A DNA stretch of 64,000 bases, taken from Nitrosomonas sp. (lineage in GTDB: Bacteria > Pseudomonadota > Gammaproteobacteria > Burkholderiales > Nitrosomonadaceae). The notes beneath the pieces were generated by a model. It did not search any database and was not told where the DNA came from. It was given only the letters and a program-made list of their open reading frames with translations. The stretch is taken from assembly GCF_019752095.1 (NCBI RefSeq), contig NZ_JAIEMO010000013.1, forward strand, positions 27,400 through 91,399, in the 5' to 3' direction. The first letter of the stretch is position 1, and each line of letters opens with the position of its first letter. Position numbers and translations under genes: made by a program. Positions 39,191 through 47,641 of this stretch are shown piece by piece.

Positions 39191-39481
39191 CTGATATTAA
39201 TTCGTCATTGTCTGATTTTAGGCAAAAATGTCGAGGCCATCCTCTGGATTTCTGCTGCCAGGTAACCTCAAAAGAACCGGCTTTGATTCCAATTAAGATC
39301 AATCCTACCCGTAATTCGCCACATACCCAATATCAGCAGCGGCTTAACTACTTGTCCAGTTCACACTCCGAACAACAAATCGATTACTCATTTCTGCATT
39401 CAGCCCTTATTCATGTCGGCCGGTATACATTGATGCCATCAATGCTCCACTTCGGAACGAAGAACTGAAAGGAAAAACAGA

Positions 39482-40357
39482 ATGGACACTGTAACAACTA
39501 AATTAACCCTCTGGAGGACAAGTGAAGTTTTTCCAAAAATATATAAATTGCTAGTATCTTCTGCTTTAAATTTGCCTAACAATAAAGCATTGCTGATGCC
39601 GATTCTAGTAGCCTTTTTTATACTCGGTGGCTGTAAGACAGTCCCCATCCAAGACAGAAGTTTTTCTGACGAAATAGGTTTCTGGGAACAAGACAAAAAT
39701 ACAAGTGCTCGCTTTCAACATAATTCCATCGCTGATGATAAAACCATTGGGTTATTATACGTATCGGGTAAGGATATTTTACTCAATGGCACTCAAGTAG
39801 AAAATTCTTCGAAGATGAAGAATAATTCATTCGTGGATACTGGTCCTTACAGCAGTGCCCGCATAGAGTTCAAAGCATCTGACTCAACTTGTTTAATACG
39901 CGTCGATGAATTTAATTTCGGCAATGCCTACACTGACACATCCGATTGCAAACATTATATTGAAACAACTCATTCGGCTATAAAAGCCCAAAACGCTATT
40001 CTTCATATTCATGTTTCTGAACATCAAACAAAAATCATAGTAATTAGTGGCATGATAAAGGTGATGCTGCGAAAAAATGAAATGCAATCCATTGACGTCA
40101 AAGAAGAACAAAAAATTATTATTACCCATGATGCTATCAATCACCCTCGCCAAGTAGCGCCAAGCGAAATTTGGCAGCATGCTAGCTGGAAGGAAAATCA
40201 CCAATTCTACAAAACAGAAATTGATTGGCACAAAGTAATAATGACTATTGTGACTGTGGCAGTAGTGGCTGCTATTGTTATATTGCTGCCAGCGTCAGCC
40301 GGAAGAAGAGGAGTGAGTCATGGTCATAATTCCGGTCATTTTCATAGATTACGATAA
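39482..40357 (+). CDS. FecR-like domain protein, membrane-associated
   Basis: A 291-residue protein. AAAGGAAA (39467-39474) supports the start. A hydrophobic segment ending in ILGGC (about residue 51) resembles a lipobox or anchor, though it is unusually far from the N-terminus. Residues about 115-240 look like a FecR domain (FVDTGPYSSARIEF, CLIRVDEFNF, then ILHIHVSEHQTKIIVISG). A second hydrophobic helix lies at about 253-270, followed by a basic, His-rich tail. It has no FecI sigma gene beside it. The 165-bp repeats on both sides and the Fur-like site suggest it was mobilised as a unit and may respond to iron. The family call is moderate. Confidence 0.55.
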   Translation: MDTVTTKLTLWRTSEVFPKIYKLLVSSALNLPNNKALLMPILVAFFILGGCKTVPIQDRSFSDEIGFWEQDKNTSARFQHNSIADDKTIGLLYVSGKDILLNGTQVENSSKMKNNSFVDTGPYSSARIEFKASDSTCLIRVDEFNFGNAYTDTSDCKHYIETTHSAIKAQNAILHIHVSEHQTKIIVISGMIKVMLRKNEMQSIDVKEEQKIIITHDAINHPRQVAPSEIWQHASWKENHQFYKTEIDWHKVIMTIVTVAVVAAIVILLPASAGRRGVSHGHNSGHFHRLR

Positions 40358-40370
40358 TCAATCGCATATT

Positions 40371-40390
40371 GGGTTCTGTCGCATTAACCA
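40371..40390 (+). mobile_element. Solo IS6-family terminal sequence
   Basis: GGGTTCTGTCGCATTAACC matches the ends of the IS6-family elements at 46999 (GGTTCTGTCGCATTAGC) and 48854 (GGTTCTGTCGCAAA). No partner end is nearby, so it is a scar. Confidence 0.6.
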
Positions 40391-40463
40391 ATTCGTGGTA
40401 ATTTTTCTTCAAATTAAATCTTAGCGGGATTTGGTTTCAACGGAATCTGAGACAATGGGCTTT

Positions 40464-40628
40464 TGAAGTTACGTTGGCATAAGGCGAGAATTTCGACGTT
40501 GGGTGCACTATGAAAATTAACTTGTCGGTACCAAAATTAAGCTCTGTGACCCGAAGGATGAATTTGTTAAGACCATAATTGAGAACAACAATGAGAATTA
40601 TTTGCAATTGTATAAATTCTTCTGTAAT
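40464..40628 (+). repeat. 165-bp direct repeat, copy 2
   Basis: The downstream partner of 38851-39015. It keeps the whole repeat but carries a mutated Fur-like site (AACAATGAG at 40587) and lacks the small-RNA body that follows copy 1. Confidence 0.85.
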
Positions 40629-40631
40629 TGT

Positions 40632-40676
40632 ATCACGTCAGCGAAAGTTGGACAAAATAGCTTGATTGCTTAAGAG
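40632..40676 (+). mobile_element. Solo left end of the IS3-family element
   Basis: CACGTCAGCGAAAGTTGGACAAAATAGC... through GCTTAAGAGA matches the left ends at 55227 and 62161 over about 45 bp. Neither transposase frame follows. Confidence 0.75.
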
Positions 40677-40693
40677 ATACTTCTGGTTTATAG

Positions 40694-41314
40694 TTACTGA
40701 TAGATAACATTATTATGCAAGATCCAACCGTTCAAATGAATCTCTTCAGGATCATGATGTGTCCAATGAACCACACCGCCCTTATCATTCCACTCGTATT
40801 CACCAAAAAATTCAATCTGATCGTTTAAAACCAGTTTATCAATTCTTGGTGCTAAATCGATATTGTGGGCAATGAGTAGTGTTTGTTTTGATTTTAATTC
40901 AATGATAAATCTCTGATGGCGACTCCCATTAAGATCATCCGATAGAATGGAAATCACAATTCCGGTTCCATAAACCTGCACATTACTTTGGGCATCAGCA
41001 AACAATTGAGCCAATAAGTCATCTCCATTAAGTTCTAATTCAATATAATCTGTAAGCACCCCTACTCTTAACAATCCATTAAAAACGTCCCCATAAACAT
41101 AGACGTCTTCGCCCTTGGTTCCAATATAGTTATTGGTTTCTGGATAGTAGCGCACTAAATAATTATCTAAGTGACTCGTTGCCACTCCAGTAGGACTAAA
41201 AAACTCAGGAAAAGATTGTTCGGCGAAGTTGAATAACTTATTGCTATTAGTTAAAAAATTTTCAGCAAATGATGCCGTTGAAATTAACAGTAGAAACAGT
41301 AATGTAAATTTCAT
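40694..41314 (-). CDS. DUF3465 domain secreted protein
   Basis: A 206-residue exported protein with a clear signal peptide (KFTLLFLLLISTASFA, cleavage near residue 17). The N-terminal part (about 25-90; FSPTGVATSHLDNYLVRYYP, VYVYGDVF) is a short module common in betaproteobacterial secreted proteins. The C-terminal part (about 110-206) is DUF3465: NGSRHQRFIIELKSKQTLLI, AHNIDLAPRIDKL, FFGEYEWNDKGGVVHWTHHD. The function is unknown. DUF3465 resembles OB-fold nucleic-acid or cell-wall proteins only in outline. It is intact and lies inside the tRNA-Lys-bounded interval. Confidence 0.88.
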   Translation of the reverse strand: MKFTLLFLLLISTASFAENFLTNSNKLFNFAEQSFPEFFSPTGVATSHLDNYLVRYYPETNNYIGTKGEDVYVYGDVFNGLLRVGVLTDYIELELNGDDLLAQLFADAQSNVQVYGTGIVISILSDDLNGSRHQRFIIELKSKQTLLIAHNIDLAPRIDKLVLNDQIEFFGEYEWNDKGGVVHWTHHDPEEIHLNGWILHNNVIYQ

Positions 41315-41509
41315 AAATTTGTGTTAATTCATAATTAGATACAGATTTTTTTTAAAGTGAGGCACTTCAATTACGGTTAAAAATTAATGTGTAAAAGTTT
41401 CTACTTTTAGTGGCATTAAGAGTTAAATTAAATGATTAATACGGCAGGAATTTTTGATTCCTAACTAGGAATTAGATACAACAGCTTCGCTCTTGTATAT
41501 GTCATTAGG

Positions 41510-41532
41510 ACAGACTGGCTATGCCAGACTGT
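41510..41532. repeat. Interrupted palindrome upstream of the DUF3465 gene
   Basis: ACAG-A-CTGGC-TAT-GCCAG-A-CTGT forms a symmetrical hairpin with a single A-A mismatch in each arm. It stands about 125 bp before the tRNA-Lys 3' copy and may be a protein-binding site or a leftover element end. Confidence 0.4.
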
Positions 41533-41656
41533 TATGACGGTTAGTAAGTGAAAAACGTTTTTCAAATAGGAAACGTGACAAATTTGCCGATTATTCGCGT
41601 GTATTGGCGAGCACTGACGAGTTAAATACATATAAAATACAGTCAGTTAAAAGACC

Positions 41657-41705
41657 TTTTAATCCGTTGGTCGCCAGTTCGATCCTGGCACGACCTACCA
41701 AATAA
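41657..41705 (+). repeat. tRNA-Lys 3'-half attachment-like repeat, copy 2
   Basis: 49 bp identical to 37105-37153, including CCA and AATA. The 5' half of the tRNA is missing (GTTAAAAGAC precedes), so no functional tRNA is encoded. It is the expected right boundary of an element integrated at tRNA-Lys. Confidence 0.85.
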
Positions 41706-41710
41706 AACAA

Positions 41711-41745
41711 GCACTTAGAGAATAAAATCCTAAGTGCTTTTTATT
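41711..41745 (+). terminator. Terminator after the tRNA-Lys 3' copy
   Basis: AGCACTTAG (41711-41719) pairs with CTAAGTGCT (41731-41739) over 11 nt and is followed by TTTTATTT. It differs from the terminator behind the complete tRNA-Lys, as expected if this was the original chromosomal flank. Confidence 0.85.
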
Positions 41746-41796
41746 TACCAAAGAAATGTAACCGTTTTGTAACCGCATTCCTTCAATACAAATCAA

Positions 41797-41938
41797 TAAA
41801 AAACCACTATAAAACGGACAGTTATAAAAATATTTTTATTTTCACTAAAGTTATTTTTTAACCTGCCGATATAACAAGTGCATATTATCCCGCTTTATGA
41901 GAGGCACTAGGGGGACTCGTTAGAGTCTCTCTGGTTTC
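41797..41938. repeat. About 140-bp direct repeat, copy 1
   Basis: Matches 48607-48750 closely (GTTATAAAAATATTT, CCTGCCGATATAACAAGTGC, GGGGGACTCGTTAG are shared). It includes a small hairpin GACTC/GAGTC (41914-41927). In the other copy the arm is GGGTC, which keeps pairing through a G-T pair. The nature is unknown: an IS end or a short RNA. Confidence 0.75.
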
Positions 41939-42067
41939 TTACATTTTAAACAGTCTGTTATAAATCTAAATTATCCAATCTTAAAGGCTTTCGGATTTCG
42001 ACATGCTTAAAATAAAAAAGCCAACATCAAAATGATGCTGGCCTTATCCTTTATATTTTCAATCTAA

Positions 42068-42433
42068 TTAATTGGTCTTGTTTTTAGTATCTGGATGTTT
42101 GTTATCTGGATGTGCTTTATCGGGTTGTTTGTTATTAAGTTGTTTAGTCTTGGTATCAGCTTGTTTTTTATTGCGCTCTTGTGAATTAATTTTAGCTTCT
42201 AAAGCATCCATTTTTTTATCTGCTGCTTGATTGCATGTTTTCAAAGATTCAAAATTATTTGTTTTTTGCATACAATTTAGCCGCCCTTCTATTATTTATA
42301 ATCTTTCTTTTACATTTCCAATTTCACGATTTTTTTCAAGTTGAAAGTCTGAGTCTGGCTCAGAAGCAGATATTGTCGTTGAAGAAAAAAACATACATAC
42401 AACTACCATCAATGCCACATTAAATAATTTCAT
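42068..42433 (-). pseudogene. Small exported protein gene with in-frame TAA
   Basis: From the ATG at 42433 (GGAG spaced 11 bp upstream) a signal peptide is encoded (KLFNVALMVVVCMFFSSTT, then SASEP). Codon 46 (42296-42298) is TAA, yet the same frame continues to 42068 for another 76 codons with NCMQKTNNFESLKTCNQAA and a Lys/Asn/Asp-rich repeat tail (NKQPDKAHPDNKHPDTKNK). The two-cysteine pattern CMxxxxxxxxLxxC is that of short periplasmic proteins found widely in proteobacteria. Either a nonsense mutation split the gene or the downstream part is translated from the ATG at 42271. The whole is read as a decaying gene. Confidence 0.65.
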
Positions 42434-42746
42434 TTTATTATATCTCCATAATTCTTAATTTTTCTTTAAGTCATACCTAATGGTACATATTAATAATGCC
42501 TGGTAGTTTCGACTTTATCTGTGCGGTAGTATACATATCCACGTGAAATATTTTATTTAGTCCACACATAAAATAATGAGATTTGAAAAACTTAATCTTC
42601 GTGATTTGCTAGAGTTTGTGATTTTATGCGAGACATACATTTTTATTTCATTTCTTCTAACGATTCTATGCCACCTTACACGCAACGAATAAAGATTGCG
42701 TAAGCTGGCTGATAGATTAAACGCTTAGGATTCATCCTAGTGGCTA

Positions 42747-42880
42747 AATAGGGGTTAGCTTTAACGCTAATCCCTTTTTTATTTTCGAACACAGCATATG
42801 TCTTAGAACATAGTTTTATCTGAAGACAGCCTTCGATATTTCCCAAGGATTAAGCAAAATAATTCGATTGTTGGCTCAAT
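42747..42880 (+). repeat. tRNA-Lys downstream module, copy B
   Basis: AATAGGGGTTAGC...GCTAATCCC with TTTTTT, then TTTTCGAACACAGCATATGTC and CTTCGATATTTCCCAAGGATT, repeats 37154-37300 with substitutions but without the tRNA part. It contains a working terminator-type hairpin (42751-42780). Confidence 0.8.
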
Positions 42881-43015
42881 ATAATATTCGGCTTATTCAC
42901 ATTAAATAGAATCTTTTAATAACAAGGTAAAGTGACTCGTTTCATTCACTTTCAATGTATACATTTCATGATAATTTGCTAGGCAACGGAATCTTATCTT
43001 GGAGTGAGAATAATA

Positions 43016-43342
43016 ATGCAAACAATTATTTCGATTATTGATCGTAAAACGAATTTGCAAGTCTATAGCTCCAAAATTGATCTAGAAAATATAAAGGAAT
43101 CAAATCTTTCTCCAACAGGTATTTTTGACTATATTTGGGAAAATGCGCTAGAAAATGAAATGTTAGGCGACCGCTGTGATTATTTCATTCAACTTTTTAA
43201 TCAAAGGAATCATATAATTGATTTACATGTAACTGATGGCAAAACGCTCATTACAGAATACGATAAAACTGGAGGCAATAAAGGTTCGGTAATATGCTTG
43301 CAAGATTATAAAAATCATAAACTTCGCAGGTATGCAGGTTAA
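43016..43342 (+). CDS. Hypothetical protein, 108 residues
   Basis: A soluble acidic protein (QTIISIIDRKTNLQVYSSK at the start, HIIDLHVTDGKTLITEYDK later) with no signal or membrane segment. I do not recognise it. GGAG at 43001-43004 supports the ATG; a GTG four codons upstream is possible. It lies between IS and module scars, and its intact frame and ribosome binding site suggest it is real. Confidence 0.55.
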   Translation: MQTIISIIDRKTNLQVYSSKIDLENIKESNLSPTGIFDYIWENALENEMLGDRCDYFIQLFNQRNHIIDLHVTDGKTLITEYDKTGGNKGSVICLQDYKNHKLRRYAG

Positions 43343-43368
43343 ATAATCAATAAAGCTGCGTATATTTT

Positions 43369-43484
43369 CTTAGCGACGGCGACGGCAAATGCATTACGAT
43401 AAACAATCAAAAAATTAAACCTTATGGGAAATAGCATCTTGTAATTCAGGCAATCATTCGTCCAAATTGCTTTGACTACATACA
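43369..43484 (+). mobile_element. Solo right end of the IS3-family element
   Basis: GACGGCAAATGCATTACGATAA through CCAAATTGCTTTGACTACATACA aligns with the right ends at 56615-56730 and 63310-63424. The transposase frames are absent. Confidence 0.75.
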
Positions 43485-43636
43485 GAAATGGCATCTTATC
43501 GCCAATTAGAAGAGCCAGCTGATGCAGCCTGACTCAAACTAAAAAATCTCCGGAAAAGTCGGGAAGATTTAGTTTGTTGTTACAAATCAATCTTGTTACT
43601 TAATCTTAAATTGAATTACTTGTGACGATTTATTTT

Positions 43637-43792
43637 TTATTTCGCATTAATACTCTTAATCATTATTTCAATTTCGCGAACTACTAGCTCTTTCATTAAC
43701 GCGATCTTCTCTGCCAAAGATCTTTCTTCCGCTTGGAGAATCATTTCTTTCTCTGTGATAAATGCGTCTATATTTACAATGTTATTAATCAT
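43637..43792 (-). CDS. Small helical protein, 51 residues
   Basis: An ATG preceded by AAGGAAC (7-bp spacing) opens a 51-codon frame: NNIVNIDAFITEKEMILQ, then AEERSLAEKIALMKELVV, ending in INAK. The charge and leucine pattern predicts one long amphipathic helix or coiled coil. I do not recognise the family; a truncated nucleoid-protein-type N-terminus is one possibility. Good ribosome binding site and codon use favour a real gene. Confidence 0.5.
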   Translation of the reverse strand: MINNIVNIDAFITEKEMILQAEERSLAEKIALMKELVVREIEIMIKSINAK

Positions 43793-44290
43793 TACAGTTC
43801 CTTACTTGAATAAGGCTTTTACGACATTTCCGGCTCAGTTCTTTATCTAAAAAATACGCTCAGCAGGGCACTCTCAATTTCTTTATTGGCGGCGCGGATT
43901 TAATCAGGAGAAACATTCAAGGTTTTTACCGAATGATCTGAGTGGATTCAGGATTTCGAGACCCTGATAATAAAAAACCAGTACCCAAAAAGCACAGGCG
44001 AATGAATAAGTACAACCATCCGACTATGCAAACTTTTTATCTGCACTGGTTGATGCGGCTAAACCAAACTAAAGGAGAGTCGATTTATAATTTATTAGGG
44101 GTGGTTTTGCCTCATTGGTTCCCATTTTTGGGAGTCGAGTTAATCGAATTTCATTCGCAGCTTGGCCTTGCCGTCATAAGAAACTGATTTTCCTGAATTG
44201 TGCAAATGCAATAATTTGAGCTAAGCGCGATACTTGACAGCAAAAGCTGCAAAGATTTTACCCGTCCCCGGTTAATGCAAACTTTCATAA
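43793..44290. other. Non-coding stretch
   Basis: About 500 bp with only a doubtful 81-codon frame starting at a GTG (43942). No RNA gene or terminator recognised. Confidence 0.4.
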
Positions 44291-44388
44291 GGACACCTCT
44301 AGAAATACAGTTTTTGTCAATAACAACCAAAAGGAATTAGATAGTTACAGGTGATTTTCTTGCAAAATATGTAATTTTTAGAGGTGCC
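44291..44388. mobile_element. 98-bp MITE-like element
   Basis: Near-perfect terminal inverted repeats, GGACACCTCTAGAAATAC (44291-44308) and GTAATTTTTAGAGGTGCC (44371-44388), enclose about 60 bp with no coding capacity. The ends look like those of IS5-type elements. It is inserted at the very start of module copy C, where the first arm of the terminator hairpin should be. Confidence 0.6.
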
Positions 44389-44390
44389 AT

Positions 44391-44540
44391 TAAACGCCAG
44401 TCCCTTTTTTATTTTCGAACACAGCAAGTCTAATAAATCATGCTGTTATCTAAAGACAGCACTTCGATATTTCCCGCAAATTAAGCAAAATAATTCCATT
44501 GTCGGTGCTGCATCGAATTTATTTGGAACTTCAGCTGGAT
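44391..44540 (+). repeat. tRNA-Lys downstream module, copy C (interrupted)
   Basis: TTAAACGCCAGTCCC with TTTTTTATTTTCGAACACAGC and CTTCGATATTTCCCGCAAATT repeats the module of 37168-37300. The left arm of its hairpin is missing and replaced by the MITE-like element. Confidence 0.75.
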
Positions 44541-44562
44541 GATTAAGCTTCTGCGTTGTAAC

Positions 44563-44655
44563 TAAATGTATTGCGGCAAAAAATCAAAAGGTTTTTTTAA
44601 TCTACTGAGCTAAATCATCTCTTAATTCAGGCTGTCTTCTGTCCAACTTGTGGGT
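44563..44655 (+). mobile_element. Decayed IS3-family right end
   Basis: AAATGTATTGCGGC, CTACTGAGCTAAATCATCTC and TTAATTCAGGCTGTC align with the IS3 right end, more diverged than the 43369 copy. Confidence 0.6.
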
Positions 44656-44805
44656 CGACGACGAAATATAGATGCAGATATGCACAGCACGGCTGCTCTA
44701 CATGCGTTTATTGATGAAATCAATACAGGAGAGCGATCGTTCTCTATCCAGTTAGAAGTGATTAACTATTTAGCAAACATTTTATCTAGCTGTCACAATG
44801 TATAA
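44656..44805 (+). pseudogene. C-terminal fragment of an unknown gene
   Basis: A frame open from the IS scar to TAA at 44803-44805 reads RRRNIDADMHSTAALHAF and then ERSFSIQLEVINYLANIL. It looks like a genuine protein C-terminus cut off by the IS3 scar. The family is not recognised. Confidence 0.35.
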
Positions 44806-44905
44806 TTATCCACTTACCCACAGCCTGTCCACATAGGCATTGACGTGTATTGTGGAAAACTCTGGTCACAAAAACATTATCTCTAAAACTTAAAAATCAG
44901 TTGCG

Positions 44906-45130
44906 ATGAATTCAAAACACTTGCAGCTATTAGTGACCCAAGCCATGCCTTATGGTAAGTACAAAGGACGATTGATCGCTGATTTACCAGGAAATTATCT
45001 TAACTGGCTTGCTCGAAAAGGATTCCCGCCTGGCGAAATCGGGAAGCTATTGGCATTGATGCATGAATTGGATCACAATGGCCTCTCATCGCTATTGACT
45101 CCCCTTCGAGTGCGACAACACAACTGCTAG
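44906..45130 (+). CDS. DUF3820 family protein
   Basis: A 74-residue protein with the family core AMPYGKYKGRLIADLPGNYL, then WLARKGFPPGEIGKLLALMH. DUF3820 proteins (including putative quorum-sensing-regulated virulence factors) resemble a fragment of exonuclease-type domains, and their role is not known. It is intact and in an interval of backbone-like genes. Confidence 0.85.
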   Translation: MNSKHLQLLVTQAMPYGKYKGRLIADLPGNYLNWLARKGFPPGEIGKLLALMHELDHNGLSSLLTPLRVRQHNC

Positions 45131-45293
45131 AATATAAAAATCACTTTTGAATTAATGGCAAATCGTTACCCAATAATCTAAAACACTTTGGATGGCTTAA
45201 TTCAAATCCTGTTTTCCGCTTTATTTCCGCATATAGGTGTTACAAATTGTTTCTAAGTTATGAGCATCATGATATAAATTATGGATTTCGTTG

Positions 45294-46148
45294 ATGAAAA
45301 CACCAAAAAGACTTGAACCACTGATCCAAGATGGTTTTATCGATGAAGTTATCCGTCAATTAATGAGTGGCAAGGAAGCTTCGGTTTATGTAGTTCGATG
45401 TGGAGAAGATATTCGCTGCGCTAAAGTATATAAAGAAGCCAACAAGCGTAGTTTTCGCCAAAGTACGGATTACACCGAAGGCCGTAAAGAAAAAAATAGC
45501 CGTCGAGCACGTGCCATGGCAAAAGGCTCTCGATATGGACGCAAAGCGCAGGAAGAATCCTGGCAGAATGCTGAGGTAGATGCCTTGTATCGACTTGCTG
45601 CTGCTGGCGTGCGTGTTCCCAAACCGTATAATTTCCATGAAGGTGTACTGCTGATGGATCTGGTGACTGACGACCATGGCAACGCGGCTCCGCGACTCAA
45701 CGATCTGGCTCTGACGGTAGAATTATCTCGTGAATACCACCGCATGCTTGTTTCGCAGGTGGTGCGCATGCTTTGTGCCGGGATTATTCACGGTGATTTG
45801 TCTGAATATAACGTGCTAGTCGATAGCACAGGGCCAGTTATCATTGACTTGCCGCAAGCTATTGATGCGGCTGCCAATAACCAAGCCTGTATAATGCTGC
45901 TACGTGATGTCGAGAACCTGGCTATTTACTTCGGTCAATTTGCGCCTGAATTGTTAGCAACCAATTATGGTATGGAGATATGGTCACTCTACCAAAGCGG
46001 ACAACTGCATCCAAAAAGTGTTTTGACCGGCTACTTCGAGTGTATTGAGAAACCCGTTAGCATTCAAGGTGTCTTGCGTGAAATCAATGACACACTGAAG
46101 GAAGAAGAAGCAAGGAAACTTTATCGCTCATTACATGCACATCAATGA
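45294..46148 (+). CDS. RIO1-family serine protein kinase
   Basis: A 284-residue kinase of the bacterial RIO type. The ATP loop is MSGKEASVYVVRC (about 24-36), the invariant lysine lies in RCAKVYKE (about 45), a basic insertion follows (RRARAMAKGSRYGRKAQEES), and the catalytic loop is IIHGDLSEYNVLV (about 160) with metal-binding IIDLPQA. The start is the ATG at 45294 (a TTG precedes it). Bacterial homologues are single genes of unsettled function. All catalytic residues are present. Confidence 0.92.
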   Translation: MKTPKRLEPLIQDGFIDEVIRQLMSGKEASVYVVRCGEDIRCAKVYKEANKRSFRQSTDYTEGRKEKNSRRARAMAKGSRYGRKAQEESWQNAEVDALYRLAAAGVRVPKPYNFHEGVLLMDLVTDDHGNAAPRLNDLALTVELSREYHRMLVSQVVRMLCAGIIHGDLSEYNVLVDSTGPVIIDLPQAIDAAANNQACIMLLRDVENLAIYFGQFAPELLATNYGMEIWSLYQSGQLHPKSVLTGYFECIEKPVSIQGVLREINDTLKEEEARKLYRSLHAHQ

Positions 46149-46230
46149 CGTTAGGAGTTATTATTTATTATTTTAGCACCCACCACAACAAAAAATGTTT
46201 ATGACTAAAAACCAGTTACGCGTGGTAATC

Positions 46231-46347
46231 ATGGCAGTAAAAGCTGCTCCTCGTACAAAGTCATCAAGCTATCCAGAACTTTTTGCTCCTCGCACGGCTG
46301 GCAGAGTGAAGCACTCCTTGGTGATGCATACGCTGATTCCCTTTTGA
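46231..46347 (+). pseudogene. Relic of a cupin-domain gene
   Basis: A 38-codon frame begins with AVKAAPRTKSSSYPELFAPR and TAGRVKHSL. This is the conserved N-terminus of bacterial cupin proteins (SxYPEPFAxRMAGRxKRxLGD). After that the frame is shifted (GGTGATGCATACGC) and no cupin barrel remains. Confidence 0.45.
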
Positions 46348-46535
46348 AATATCTGATTGATGCTTCGAATTCTAATAAAACTCTGATGAGAGGGTATTTT
46401 TCACTTCAATTACTTAGCGCATATTTCTTGTTGGTTACCCTGACAGTATCAAAAGTTATTTACTAGTTGTGAACCATTCTTAGGTTATTGCTTGGTTTCA
46501 ATTGTCCACAGAGGTTTTTTTAGGAAAGATTGAAT

Positions 46536-46982
46536 ATGAAAATAAACATTACCAAAAAAGAATATAGATTGTTACTTGATGTTCTCTATCTTGGAGACTG
46601 GATGTTATCTGCACATGACCAGGAGGAATTGCCAGAAAAGGAGAAGTATCAAGATGTAGTCCAGAAATTTTACTCATATGCTGAAGAAATGGGTTATGGA
46701 AATTTGATAGAAGCTGATAAAGAATCAAATAAATATTATGAAACAAGAGAGTATGAGGACACCAGTGAAGTTAACGAAATCATTGAGAACTATGATAATG
46801 CAACATTCTGGGCGGAATTAGTGTCAGGGCTTGCGATGAGAGATGCCGAAGAAACTGAAGGAAATGATGCAATCAAAAGAATGTCACCTGAAAAAAGAAT
46901 AGAATTATTGCACTCATTGGAAGAGCAATATCATCAAGAATTTATGGCTAATGATCTAGCTAATCTTAAAATCAAGAAATGA
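46536..46982 (+). CDS. Hypothetical acidic protein, 148 residues
   Basis: An acidic helical protein (KINITKKEYRLLLDVLYLGD, WMLSAHDQEELPEKEKYQD, FWAELVSGLAMRDAEE). AGGAAAG at 46522-46528 selects the ATG at 46536. No signal, membrane segment or known motif was seen, though similar short proteins occur widely as uncharacterised plasmid or chromosomal genes. An IS6 derivative begins 16 bp after its stop. Confidence 0.65.
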   Translation: MKINITKKEYRLLLDVLYLGDWMLSAHDQEELPEKEKYQDVVQKFYSYAEEMGYGNLIEADKESNKYYETREYEDTSEVNEIIENYDNATFWAELVSGLAMRDAEETEGNDAIKRMSPEKRIELLHSLEEQYHQEFMANDLANLKIKK

Positions 46983-46998
46983 GATACGAGCTTAATCT

Positions 46999-47304
46999 GG
47001 TTCTGTCGCATTAGCGAGGTCATTGATTCAATCTTGTGTAGACTGCTGACATTGAAGAAATGGTGAGGCTACATGCTGGCTGCAAAAGGAATGCGGTTTC
47101 CGATTGAAGTGATTCTGGTCTGTATCCGCTGGTACGCGGCGTATCCATTAAGTTGTCGACACCTGGAAGAAATGATGGAGGGAGTTGACAAAATGTCTTT
47201 TGCTGAGCAATTTTATGCGCTGGCAGAATAAAACCGTCTAGCGACAGAAGCCGACTTCTCTGCTCACCTGAAATATGTATTTTTACAGCTAATGCGACAG
47301 ATCC
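46999..47304 (+). mobile_element. 306-bp IS6-family deletion derivative
   Basis: Terminal inverted repeats of 17 bp (GGTTCTGTCGCATTAGC at 46999 and GCTAATGCGACAGATCC at 47288) with one mismatch. Inside, a frame from 47073 encodes only the IS6 transposase start (GMRFPIEVILVCIRWYAAYP, LSCRHLEEMMEG) and then stops. It could be mobilised in trans by a full IS6 element, so it is MITE-like. Confidence 0.75.
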
Positions 47305-47641
47305 AGTGAAGCCACCTCTGGCCGCCGGCAGAGACATTTATCTGGGGCGTTTTTTAAAAAAAAGATACCCATAAATATGAGTAACAACATTAAAAGGATG
47401 ATATTGATATTTGAATTGCTACTCTTGGATTCAATATTATTTTCCTTATCTAAGGAAATATCATGCTGCAAGAATTCTTGATAATTTTTAAATTCATCAA
47501 TAAGCGACGTAAGCCTTTTTCTATCATTTGAATATTTTTTTAAGAGATCAAGAAACTTTTCTACTTGAATTTTGCTATCGGTATCTAGATCTAGCCTAAT
47601 GATTTTTATAATTACCAAACTCAAATCGCTTAAAAGGTACT
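47305..47641 (-). pseudogene. Gene fragment between two IS elements, C-terminal membrane anchor
   Basis: The minus-strand frame starting in the IS5-like end at 47669 and stopping in the IS6 end at 47289 reads IKIIRLDLDTDSKIQVEKF, then NDRKRLTSLIDEFKNYQEFL and a hydrophobic helix NINIILLMLLLIFMGIFFL. Both ends are supplied by IS sequence, so only the middle of an original coiled-coil, tail-anchored protein is left. The family is not recognised. Confidence 0.5.

Noticed and set aside
39208..39468. 86-codon frame from a TTG before the FecR-like gene
   Set aside because: No ribosome binding site, no recognisable features, and it starts just after the terminator. Left unannotated, though it ends close to the next gene.
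43942..44187. 81-codon frame from a GTG
   Set aside because: No binding site and a composition unlike neighbouring proteins. Could be a relic but nothing supports it.
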